Origin: a virus
DNA length: 23,181 nucleotides
Reading direction: 5' to 3' (one strand)
Virus record (IMG/VR): IMGVR_UViG_3300050821_007656
Span: 1-23,181 of that record
A program made the translations under genes and the position numbers. The notes below the pieces were generated by a model. That model had not been told where the DNA came from and did not search any database. It worked only from the letters and a program-made list of their open reading frames with translations. Shown here piece by piece: positions 14,315-21,707 of the stretch; the stretch's first letter is position 1; each line of letters begins with the position of its first letter.

Positions 14315-15571
14315 ATGCGCTGCGGATGCGGAAAGACCGTCGAGCCGAAGGCCGGCAAAAAAGAGCGCCTGCCGGCCGGCTGGCATCGTCAGCCGAAAAC
14401 GGAACTGCCGCTTTGCCCAAAATGCTGGGGCGAGCGGTACATTCTGCGGGCCGTGACGATCCCCGTCGCCGGCCCCGTGTCGTGCGAATGGCCGGAGTTT
14501 AGGCAGGCGCTCAAGACGGCATGGCAGCGGGCGACGCGATTGACAAATCTTGCCGTGCAATCGTTGCTCAAGCGGGACGTTGTGCGAACCGCAAAGATGA
14601 CGAAGCTGCCGCCGATGCCGGCGGGGAATCTGTACCAGGATTGCATGGTAGAGGACTATGCCGGTTGGAGCCAGTCAGCAGCCGCGATCCTCCGGCAGAC
14701 GGAAGCCAAGTACCGGGCCAAGCGCTACGAGCGGATTTGGCTAGGGCAGACGACGTTGCCGAATGCCCGTTATCCGCAGCCCTACCCGATTCACAACGCA
14801 AACTGGACGGCCGCGTGGATGGAAAACGGCGAGCGTGTGCCGCACGTCACGGTCACGCTTCCGGAAGTCGGGCGCATCACGCTGCGACTTCGCGGCGGAC
14901 AAGATTTCCGCCGGCAACTTGCGGCCTTCGCTCAAATCGTTAGCGGTACGGCAATTCAGGGCGAGTTGTCGCTATACGAGCAACGCGTCAACAGCGGCGA
15001 CCATCGCAACGGCACCACGGAACGGGACGGCGGTGGGGGGAAGTTTCAAACGCGGGTGATGTGCAAGATGGTGGCCTGGCTTCCGCGGCAGGAAGCCAAA
15101 GAGCTGGATGGAACGCTCTTCGTACGCACGGATGCCGATGCGTTGCTCATTGCCCTGGACGCCAAAGATGAACGCGTCTGGATTCACAATGCCGATCACC
15201 TGCCGCGGTGGGTGGCGGAACATCGGCGGCGGTTGAATCGGTGGGCGGATGACCAGAAGGCCGAGCAACGGCCGGTAGCCTCGTTCACAGGCCGGCGGGA
15301 AAGGGCGTGCTTGAAGCATCGCAATCGAATGGACTCGGCCACGCACGAGGCCGCCGCCCAGTTGGTGAATTTCGCGAGTCGTCGCAAGTTCGCCGTGATT
15401 CGCTACGACGATTCGTGCAAGAGTTTCGTGAGGGAATTTCCCTGGGATCGGCTGAAACGATTGATTATCGAAAAGTCCGATGCTGCCGGAATCGAGGTAG
15501 AAGTTGTCGCGACCGGCTCGGTGCCGGAAAAAGTACCAGACCCGCTCGCAGAAACGCAAGGAGTGAATTGA
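14315..15571 (+). CDS. Compact Cas12/TnpB-like RuvC-fold effector (type V-U-like)
   Basis: A 418-residue protein from ATG 14315; an in-frame TTG at 14306 would add three residues. An N-terminal zinc knuckle (CGC at 3-5, CPKC at 34-37) precedes the central region. The C-terminal third resembles TnpB/Cas12: a RuvC-I-like strand LFVRTDADALL (Asp273), an Arg-rich bridge-like helix region, THEAAAQLVNFA, FAVIRYDD where RuvC-II Glu is expected (Asp365), then FPWDRL (375-380) and GIEVEVV. It stops there, without the usual zinc ribbon and RuvC-III Asp. RNA-guided DNA binding without cleavage is my inference, supported by the adjacent array. A degenerate transposon TnpB is the main alternative; no TnpA or element ends are visible. 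Confidence 0.6.
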   Translation: MRCGCGKTVEPKAGKKERLPAGWHRQPKTELPLCPKCWGERYILRAVTIPVAGPVSCEWPEFRQALKTAWQRATRLTNLAVQSLLKRDVVRTAKMTKLPPMPAGNLYQDCMVEDYAGWSQSAAAILRQTEAKYRAKRYERIWLGQTTLPNARYPQPYPIHNANWTAAWMENGERVPHVTVTLPEVGRITLRLRGGQDFRRQLAAFAQIVSGTAIQGELSLYEQRVNSGDHRNGTTERDGGGGKFQTRVMCKMVAWLPRQEAKELDGTLFVRTDADALLIALDAKDERVWIHNADHLPRWVAEHRRRLNRWADDQKAEQRPVASFTGRRERACLKHRNRMDSATHEAAAQLVNFASRRKFAVIRYDDSCKSFVREFPWDRLKRLIIEKSDAAGIEVEVVATGSVPEKVPDPLAETQGVN

Positions 15572-15572
15572 T

Positions 15573-15710
15573 ATGGAGCTACGAACATTGGCCACCGCAA
15601 GGCCAAGTCGGGCAAGCCTGGAATCCGAGCGATTCCGGGGACCGCTCGAAAACGCCGTCACAAAAAGAGCAGGGATAAAGCCTTACGGCCTCGGCCCCTG
15701 CAATGCCTGA
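15573..15710 (+). CDS. Possible 45-aa leader ORF ending in repeat 1
   Basis: ATG 15573 follows an AAGGAG ribosome-binding site (15558-15563) with 9-base spacing. The frame (MELRTLATARPSRASLESER...) ends at the TGA inside the first CRISPR repeat. Third codon positions are less GC-rich than in neighbouring genes, which argues against coding. The stretch may instead be the array leader or part of a guide-RNA transcript. Confidence 0.25.
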   Translation: MELRTLATARPSRASLESERFRGPLENAVTKRAGIKPYGLGPCNA

Positions 15711-16028
15711 GGAACGCGTCAGACATTGCGGGTTTACGTCCACCGGCTCCAAGGTTCCGTCATCGACCCCTGCAATGCCTGAGGAACGCGTCAGACATTG
15801 CGGGACCGCAAGAAGCCGCCGTTCAAGTCGGCGGCGCTGGTCACCTGCAATGCCTGAGGAACGCGTCAGACATTGCGGGATCAAGACCTAGTTTCCCCGG
15901 AACGCTGGATCCTGGTGCCTGCAATGCCTGAGGAACGCGTCAGACATTGCGGGATTGCAAGAAGCCGCCGTTCAAGTCGGCGGCGCTGGTCACCTGCAAT
16001 GCCTGAGGAACGCGTCAGACATTGCGGG
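15697..16028 (+). CRISPR. CRISPR-type array: five 36-bp repeats, four spacers
   Basis: Five identical 36-base repeats lie at 15697-15732, 15769-15804, 15844-15879, 15918-15953 and 15993-16028. Spacers are 36, 39, 38 and 39 bases. The repeat arms CCTGCAATGCCTGA and TCAGACATTGCGGG pair around an 8-base loop with two mismatches, so each repeat can fold into a strong hairpin. Flanking bases differ at each copy, which fixes the 36-base boundary. Spacers 1 and 3 are unrelated. Spacers 2 and 4 differ at only two bases. The array lies 125 bases after the Cas12/TnpB-like gene. No adaptation genes are in the window. Orientation is presumed + from the promoter at 14167. Confidence 0.85.
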
Positions 16029-16053
16029 GCTCGTGTCGCCTTGTCCCGGCCTC

Positions 16054-16069
16054 TTGCCAGTTCTGGCAA
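16054..16069 (+). promoter_or_regulatory. Short palindrome after the array
   Basis: TTGCCAG (16054-16060) and CTGGCAA (16063-16069) form a compact inverted repeat 25 bases after the last repeat. As RNA it would fold as a 6-bp stem with a GTTC loop. It could be a 3'-end processing structure or an operator. Confidence 0.4.
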
Positions 16070-16079
16070 TTTCCCCGAA

Positions 16080-16105
16080 AATCCGCTAGACAGCCTTAGC
16101 GGATT
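16080..16105 (+). terminator. Terminator-like hairpin after the array
   Basis: AATCCGCTA (16080-16088) pairs perfectly with TAGCGGATT (16097-16105) around an 8-base loop, followed by CTGATTTAAT. The T-run is weak. It probably helps end the array transcript, together with the stronger hairpin at 16172. Confidence 0.5.
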
Positions 16106-16171
16106 CTGATTTAATACCCGCATACAGGCGACGCGCCCGGCTGATCCCCGAGCGTGAGCCCAGCGCAATTT

Positions 16172-16208
16172 AAAAGCCAACCGGGGCCGGTTCCTTGGTT
16201 GGCTTTTT
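16172..16208 (+). terminator. Intrinsic terminator before the head genes
   Basis: AAAAGCCAACC (16172-16182) is the exact reverse complement of GGTTGGCTTTT (16197-16207). The T-run on one side and A-run on the other would let it work in both directions. It separates the CRISPR-like cassette from the head operon, which would then need its own promoter between 16208 and 16244 or read-through. No convincing promoter was seen there. Confidence 0.75.
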
Positions 16209-16243
16209 CGTTGCGCTCGCCTGTTCAATCCAAAGCGGGAATC

Positions 16244-16444
16244 ATGCCGGAAAGCCATCTCGAAAAGGCGATTGAGGAAAACGCCAAGACGGCGCAATCC
16301 GTTTCAAGCGAGGCAGGCTCCGCGACTGCCCATTCGCTGCACGACCAAATCGAGGCCGACCGTTATCTTCGCGGCGTGAAGGCCCAGCGCAACGGCGTTT
16401 CCGGCCTGCGCATTCTCGGCCGCGTAGGGAATTCGTCAGGATGA
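16244..16444 (+). CDS. Small head-connector-type protein
   Basis: A 66-residue protein from ATG 16244. An upstream frame reaching 16154 crosses the terminator and is rejected. It is helical (SHLEKAIEENAKTAQSVSSE), then HSLHDQIEADRYLRGVKAQ and a short GLRILGRV strand. Small proteins of this size and pattern sit between terminase and portal in many phages, as gpW-like or DUF-type connector or assembly factors. The stop overlaps the portal ATG. Confidence 0.6.
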   Translation: MPESHLEKAIEENAKTAQSVSSEAGSATAHSLHDQIEADRYLRGVKAQRNGVSGLRILGRVGNSSG

Positions 16445-18714
16445 ACGGACTTATACCGAGAATCCGCGAGTGGCTCTTTGGCGCGCCCGAAGACGCCGCG
16501 CCTCAGGCTGCCCCGCCTTCACCGCGGCAGCTTCGCGGTACTTACGATCTGGCCCGCACCGATTCGTCCAATGCCAATCAATGGCGCGGCGCCGACTGGC
16601 TGGACGCCGACGCCAGCGATTCCCCCGGCGTTCGCCAGGTCCTCCGCAACCGATCGCGGCACGAAGTCCAGAACAACCCGACACTGACCGGGATTTGCCG
16701 GACGGTTTGCGATTACGAGGTGGGCACCGGCCCCACCCTGCACGTCGATAACGACGATGAGGATTTCGCGGCCGAAGTCGAAGAGAAGTGGCGCGATTGG
16801 TGCGAGGCCGTGAACCTCGTCGGCAAACTCCGGCAGATGGTCTACGGCCGCGTCGTGGATGGCGAGGGATTCGCCCGTATCGGCCAGAATCCAAATCTAA
16901 AGAATGACGTGCAGCTCGACGTCCAGCCCTTCGAGTGCGACCGCTGCTATACGCTCTGGCTGCCGTACCTGACGCCTTACCGGATCGACGGCATTTGGTT
17001 CGACGTTTGGGGAAACCCGACCTACTACGACATCCTCCAGTACCATCCGGGCGGCGTGTTCCCCATGCCGACGTGGAAGTTCGACACCACGCCCGCGCAG
17101 TTCGTCTTGCACCTGTTCAACCCCGAGCGGGCCAACCAGCACCGCGGCATTCCGGAAATGATGTCGAGCACGGATCTATGGGCCGACCGTCGCCGGCACC
17201 GCAAGGCCACGGTTGCCGCGGCCGAGTCGGCCGCCAACGTCGCGGCCTTCCTCACGACGAACCAACCGCCGGAAGAGGGCGGCGCACTGCCCGGCGGGCA
17301 GATGGAAATGCCGCGCAACTCGCTTGTAATCGCGCCGGACGGTTACGACATGCGGCAGATCGACGCCAAGCACCCAAACCAAACTTACGAAATGTTCTCG
17401 ACCGAAACGCTTTCCGAAGCGGCCCGGCCTATGAGCATGGCGAAGAACGTGGCCAAGTGCGATTCCAGCTCGTACAACTTCGCCGGCGGGCGTCTCGACA
17501 TCATCACATCGTGGAAGGCCGTCGAGGGCAATCAGCGCAACAACACCTGGCGGGTGGTCAATCCGCTTTTCCGCGCATGGTACGTCGAGGCCAGACTGGT
17601 CTATGGATGGGCTGCGAAGGATTCCGGCCTGGTCCCGGCGCATCATTTCCTCTGGGTTGGAATGCCCTACAGCGATCCCGAGGCCGAAGAGAACGCCGAC
17701 GAGGCCGCGATCCGCACGGGGCTGAAAGGCATCCAGGAGGTCTACGCCCGCCGCGGCAAGGACTGGCGCGTGCAGCGCAAGATGAACGCGAAGGCCCTAG
17801 GCATGAGCGATGACGAGTATATGGATTTCGTCGTGGACAATCTCCGCGGCGGCAAGGGCGCGGCCACCAAGGAGCCGGCAGAGCCCGGTGAGACGCCTGC
17901 GCAGTCCGGAGAAACGCCCGAGGCCGTGAAAGCGAAGTTTGCGCGGCTGTTTCCGGGATTGGCAAAGCGACTGAATGGGCATCTGAAGGCGGCCGGCTGG
18001 GATGAATCCAAGCATCCGCGCGGCAACAAGGACAATCCGGGCGAATTCGGCCCCGGCGGCAATACGGCAACGAAGACCAAGACCAGCACGAAGCCGGCCA
18101 GGCCGGGCGCGAAGCAGCCAGCCGCAGCCGCCGACATTCACGAATCGCCCGACCGCCCCGTGAAGCTCACGAAGGTTTCGCAGCGCGCCTTTACCGGCGA
18201 GCCCATCGCAACGAAAACCCAGCTCGGCAAATCCACAACCGGAAAGTTGGGAGAAAACATCATCATCCAGTATTGCCGGCAGATCAAAGGGAAAAAGGAT
18301 GCCCGGCACCTGAACCTTGACCGCAACAATTTTCCCATCGATCTGGTGCAAGACCACGAAAGCATCGAAGTCAAGGCAGGGCTCGTCAGCAATCGCAGCG
18401 ATGCCCAGCGGTGGCGGTTGACGATCGGCGAGCCGGGAAAGAAGGAAAAGGAGTGGCTTGCCCAGGCCAGCGAGAAACAGAAGGCGGCATGGAATTCCCG
18501 CAAACAGCAGGCAATCATCGAGCGCAAGGCCAAATGCCTGAAGAATCTCAGCAAAGAGCTGGGCAAGCCCGTTAAGGCCAAAACGATGACGGTGATTATC
18601 AACCCGGACACGAAAACAGCCGATATTTACGAGTTCGACGGCTGGCATGAACGCATCGGCTGGAAGAGCGAAGAGGCCAAAGCGGCCTACGTGGGGAGCG
18701 TGAAATATGAGTGA
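16441..18714 (+). CDS. Portal protein with C-terminal PD-(D/E)XK-like nuclease domain
   Basis: A 757-residue protein. Residues 1 to about 480 follow the lambda-gpB-like portal pattern (NNPTLTGICRTVCDYEVGTG, FEKWRDW-like helix, VYGRVVDGEGFARI, NPERANQHRGIPEM, NNTWRVVNPLFRAWYV). A portal forms the dodecameric DNA gate of the head. After a linker, WDESKHPRGNKDNPGEFGPG near residue 520 marks a second module. Its core PIDLV...IEVKAG (Asp634, Glu643, Lys645) fits a PD-(D/E)XK nuclease site. It ends with NPDTKTADIYEFDGWHERIG. Ordinary portals of this class are about 500 residues, so the extra 240 are an added effector domain. Confidence 0.8.
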   Translation: MNGLIPRIREWLFGAPEDAAPQAAPPSPRQLRGTYDLARTDSSNANQWRGADWLDADASDSPGVRQVLRNRSRHEVQNNPTLTGICRTVCDYEVGTGPTLHVDNDDEDFAAEVEEKWRDWCEAVNLVGKLRQMVYGRVVDGEGFARIGQNPNLKNDVQLDVQPFECDRCYTLWLPYLTPYRIDGIWFDVWGNPTYYDILQYHPGGVFPMPTWKFDTTPAQFVLHLFNPERANQHRGIPEMMSSTDLWADRRRHRKATVAAAESAANVAAFLTTNQPPEEGGALPGGQMEMPRNSLVIAPDGYDMRQIDAKHPNQTYEMFSTETLSEAARPMSMAKNVAKCDSSSYNFAGGRLDIITSWKAVEGNQRNNTWRVVNPLFRAWYVEARLVYGWAAKDSGLVPAHHFLWVGMPYSDPEAEENADEAAIRTGLKGIQEVYARRGKDWRVQRKMNAKALGMSDDEYMDFVVDNLRGGKGAATKEPAEPGETPAQSGETPEAVKAKFARLFPGLAKRLNGHLKAAGWDESKHPRGNKDNPGEFGPGGNTATKTKTSTKPARPGAKQPAAAADIHESPDRPVKLTKVSQRAFTGEPIATKTQLGKSTTGKLGENIIIQYCRQIKGKKDARHLNLDRNNFPIDLVQDHESIEVKAGLVSNRSDAQRWRLTIGEPGKKEKEWLAQASEKQKAAWNSRKQQAIIERKAKCLKNLSKELGKPVKAKTMTVIINPDTKTADIYEFDGWHERIGWKSEEAKAAYVGSVKYE

Positions 18715-18901
18715 CGATGAAGTCCCTCCCGAAGTGGTCGAAGAATTCGAGGCCGCGCTTGAGAAAGAGGCGACCGAGTGGGAAGCCGCGCACCTCGCGG
18801 AATACAAGGACGTTGACGACGAGCGCGTCGAAGCCGACGCGATGGACTCCGGCACTGCCAGCACTGTGGGCGAGACGGCATCGAACGGAGTGGGTCAATG
18901 A
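18707..18901 (+). CDS. Small acidic protein
   Basis: A 64-residue, very acidic protein overlapping the portal by eight bases. Helical EVVEEFEAALEKEATEWEAA, then a Ser/Thr/Gly-rich tail. It may be a chaperone or head-assembly factor, by position and charge. The stop overlaps the next start. Confidence 0.55.
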   Translation: MSDDEVPPEVVEEFEAALEKEATEWEAAHLAEYKDVDDERVEADAMDSGTASTVGETASNGVGQ

Positions 18902-19119
18902 GCATCGCATCGACCATCCAAGCCGCCGCCGCCGTTGGGCCTTACCCGGTCTACGCGGAGGGCTCGCAGTATTGGGTCGGCCCGTGGTCGTTCAGCGCCG
19001 ACGGAAATTTTCTGGGGCCCTACGTCATCGACACGGTGAATAGCCAGTCGGTCGGCCCATGGCCATGGTGGAGCGACACAGATGGGAATCAGTTTTTGGG
19101 ACCGTACCTGGTGAAGTGA
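18898..19119 (+). CDS. Beta-repeat protein with five [V/L]GP[Y/W] motifs
   Basis: A 73-residue protein with VGPY (13-16), VGPW (27-30), LGPY (39-42), VGPW (52-55) and LGPY (67-70). Spacing is 12-15 residues and the aromatic alternates Tyr, Trp, Tyr, Trp, Tyr. This looks like a tiny solenoid or propeller-like beta repeat. It lies between portal and capsid genes with coupled starts on both sides, so a minor head protein is plausible. No family recognised. Confidence 0.6.
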   Translation: MSIASTIQAAAAVGPYPVYAEGSQYWVGPWSFSADGNFLGPYVIDTVNSQSVGPWPWWSDTDGNQFLGPYLVK

Positions 19120-21707
19120 TGGCGGATACGAACGACTCGAACAACGCCGTGAGGAATCCATACCTCCCCGATCCGCGAGAATCGTGGGCGCAGTTGCACT
19201 CCACGCCCGAGCACTTCCTGCATGAGTCCTTCCGATCCGAAGACATCGAGCCGGGGGTCCGCAAGGTCACGGGCGAGATCAAGGACAAGCCGGGCGAGCG
19301 GCAGGACTTCGCCTATTACTTCGCGCTGCCCAAGTTCGATTCTCTCGGCGCGCAGGAATGGCTCCAAAAGCGGAAGATTCAGCCGGCCAAGTTCGACCCA
19401 CCTAAGGACACCACGTACAAGCAAATCACCGGCCGCGCCAAGCCGGCCCAGCTCGAAGCCAAATACGCGGCCATTGCCGGCGGCCTCGTCACGCTCAAGG
19501 CCGAAGGCGGCAAGCTGCCCAAGCTCGACATCCTCGTCTACTCCGGCGGCAAGGTTCAGCCCGAGGGATGGGACCATCCCATCGTCGTGGATTTGGCCGG
19601 CCTGCAAATCGAGGATGAAGACCAGACACCGGTGTTGAAGGACCATGACCCCGATCTGGTCGTGGGCCACGGCACGCCGGAAAACGACCTGCGAACGCTG
19701 ACGCTCGAGGGCGTCGTGTCCGGCACCGGCCCGGCGGCGCAGGAGGTCGTGAAAAATTCCAAGAACGGTTTTCAGTGGAAATCCTCGATCGGCTGCGACC
19801 GCCTGGCGGCGCCGCAATTCATCGAAGAGGGGAAGTCCAAGGAAGTCAACGGCCAAACGATCGACGGCCCGTGCTACTACTGGCCCACGTCGATCCTCAG
19901 AGAAGTCACCATTACCGGCCGCGGGGCCGATCCCAACTCCCGTGTTTCCATCGCCGCGAAGGCCCGCAGACTTTCGGCACAACGAAGAAAGGTGCGAGCA
20001 ATGGCTACAGCCACGATGCCCAGTTGCGAAGAAAAGGCCGACGCCCTGCTGAAGTCGATGGGACACGATCCCGACTCGATGGACCAGGGGGAGCGCGACA
20101 AGTTCCATACCGTCTATTCCGCGATGCACGCCGAGGGGGCGGACCCCGACAGCGATCAAGAGAATGGCGGCGAAAAGGAGGAGAAGGAAGTGAACGAAGG
20201 CGGCAAAGAAGAGGTCGAAAAGAAGATGCAGGCCCGGATGCGAAAGACCTTCGCGGCCGAGACCATGCGATTGGACACGATCAACAAGTCCCATAATCAG
20301 GTCCGCGCGGCCTGGTCGATGGACGTCAAGGAGCACAAGGACAAATGCAAGGCCGCAGACGAGCTTCGCGCTAAGGCCGCGGAAAGCGACTGGTCAGTCG
20401 ATAAGATCGAGCTCGAATTCATGCGCCTTGGCCGCCCGGAGGGCCACATCTCCGGCACGCGCGGCAACAGTTTCGACGTCGACACGTCGGTCCTTGAGGC
20501 CGCCGCCTGCCGTTCGCTGATGATGCCGGAAGACAAGATGGCAAAGTTCTTCAAGCCGGAAGTGCTGGAGGCCAGCGCCCGCCGCGAGCTGCGCGGGCTG
20601 GGGCTCAAGGCCCTGCTTGCCATCGGCGGTCGTCCGCGAGGGTTCGTCGCTCCCTACGGCAACTGGCAGGATAGTGACATTCGCGAGGCGCTTGCCTGCG
20701 CTTATCCGGACCGCCGCAGCCTGCGCGCCGAAGGCTCGACCTTCCAACTTCCGGGCATCTTGTCCAACGTCGTCAACAAATATCTGTACGAGGGATTCTG
20801 GATGGTTGACGATTCCTGGACGAAGGTTTCCACGAAGCGGCCGGCCCCGGACTTCAAGCCGGTTCCTGGATTCCGTATCTTTGGGAACCTGACGTTTGAG
20901 AAGATCGGCAAAAATGGCGAAATTCCGCATGGGGACGTTGGCGAATTGGTCTACGTCAACAACGCCGAGACCTATGCGAAGGCCATCGTAACGACGAGGC
21001 AAGATATCCGCAACGACGACCTCTCGGCCCTCTCGCGGATTCCGCAGTTGATCGGCATGGGGGCGGCCTACGCGCTCAACCACAAGGTGTGGAGCGTGTT
21101 CCTCGCGGGCAAGGACTCGCAGGGCAACACGGTTTTTTCGGCCGGAAACAACAACTACGTCAACGGCAGCACGACGGCGAACAATATCACGCAAGCCACG
21201 TCGGCCTTGACTACGGTATCTCTGGCTTACGCTCGGCAGCTCTTCCGCCAGCAGACCAAGCCCGACGGCGAGCCCCTGGGCTTCCCGCCGGCGACGTTGA
21301 TGGTTCCCCCGGCCCTGGAAACGATGGCCGAACAGATTTACAAGAGCACCGAGCTGCGGCAGGTCTTGAGCCTGGCGACGAACGCCACGGCCGTCAACTA
21401 TTCGCAGTTCCTCGAAACGCCCGCGACGAACATTTTCAAGGGGCAGTTCGAGCCGGTCGTCAACCCGTACATTTCCGCTTCGGATGCCCCGACCGGATCG
21501 ACCGGCAGCGATTCCGCGTGGTATTTGTTTGCCAACCCAGCGCAGCTCGGCCTCATCGAGATCGTGTTCCTGGACGGCCAGCAGACGCCCACGGTCGAGA
21601 GCAGCGAGGCCGATTTCGACGTGCTGGGCCTGGCCCATCGTGGCTTCTTCGACTTCGGTGTGAAACTCATGGAATACCGGGCCGCCGTCAAGGCGTCGGG
21701 CTCCTGA
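19119..21707 (+). CDS. Fused prohead protease, scaffold and major capsid protein
   Basis: An 862-residue protein from ATG 19119, which shares one base with the previous stop. Residues 1 to about 290 look like a prohead protease: LKDHD (His176) and QWKSSIG (Ser222/223) fit the His/Ser pair of HK97- or U35-type assembly proteases. Residues about 295-420 are charged and helical (EKEEKEVNEGGKEEVEKKMQ), like a scaffold or delta domain. The rest is the shell protein (VNKYLYEGFWMVDDSW, then ALETMAEQIYKSTELRQVLS and SEADFDVLGLAHRGFFDFGV), with an HK97-like fold expected. The protease would cut the fusion during maturation. ATG 20001 behind AAGGTG could be a nested start for scaffold plus shell. Confidence 0.75.
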   Translation: MADTNDSNNAVRNPYLPDPRESWAQLHSTPEHFLHESFRSEDIEPGVRKVTGEIKDKPGERQDFAYYFALPKFDSLGAQEWLQKRKIQPAKFDPPKDTTYKQITGRAKPAQLEAKYAAIAGGLVTLKAEGGKLPKLDILVYSGGKVQPEGWDHPIVVDLAGLQIEDEDQTPVLKDHDPDLVVGHGTPENDLRTLTLEGVVSGTGPAAQEVVKNSKNGFQWKSSIGCDRLAAPQFIEEGKSKEVNGQTIDGPCYYWPTSILREVTITGRGADPNSRVSIAAKARRLSAQRRKVRAMATATMPSCEEKADALLKSMGHDPDSMDQGERDKFHTVYSAMHAEGADPDSDQENGGEKEEKEVNEGGKEEVEKKMQARMRKTFAAETMRLDTINKSHNQVRAAWSMDVKEHKDKCKAADELRAKAAESDWSVDKIELEFMRLGRPEGHISGTRGNSFDVDTSVLEAAACRSLMMPEDKMAKFFKPEVLEASARRELRGLGLKALLAIGGRPRGFVAPYGNWQDSDIREALACAYPDRRSLRAEGSTFQLPGILSNVVNKYLYEGFWMVDDSWTKVSTKRPAPDFKPVPGFRIFGNLTFEKIGKNGEIPHGDVGELVYVNNAETYAKAIVTTRQDIRNDDLSALSRIPQLIGMGAAYALNHKVWSVFLAGKDSQGNTVFSAGNNNYVNGSTTANNITQATSALTTVSLAYARQLFRQQTKPDGEPLGFPPATLMVPPALETMAEQIYKSTELRQVLSLATNATAVNYSQFLETPATNIFKGQFEPVVNPYISASDAPTGSTGSDSAWYLFANPAQLGLIEIVFLDGQQTPTVESSEADFDVLGLAHRGFFDFGVKLMEYRAAVKASGS

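Noticed and set aside
15820-15850. tRNA gene suggested by a T-loop-like hairpin in the spacer
   Set aside because: Only the T-arm-like part is present. No D-arm, anticodon arm or CCA end fits around it, and the sequence is bounded by repeats.
14315-16028. IS200/IS605-type transposon with TnpB and end repeats
   Set aside because: No TnpA, no element ends or target site pair seen. Five identical regularly spaced 36-base repeats with unique inserts fit a CRISPR-type array better, although a TnpB ancestry is likely.
15703-16109. Reading frames through the array giving repeated MPEERVRHCG peptides, and a minus-strand equivalent
   Set aside because: The 38-base spacer breaks the frame, the peptides only reflect DNA repeats, and no ribosome-binding site or conserved protein pattern is seen. 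The CRISPR reading explains identical repeats with differing spacers.
16154-16243. Longer version of the small connector gene starting at 16154
   Set aside because: It would translate through a perfect intrinsic terminator and lacks the helical pattern of the rest. ATG 16244 is preferred.
17797-18864. Long minus-strand ORF opposite the portal C-terminal domain
   Set aside because: Shadow of the nuclease-like domain, which carries a coherent PD-(D/E)XK pattern in the + frame.
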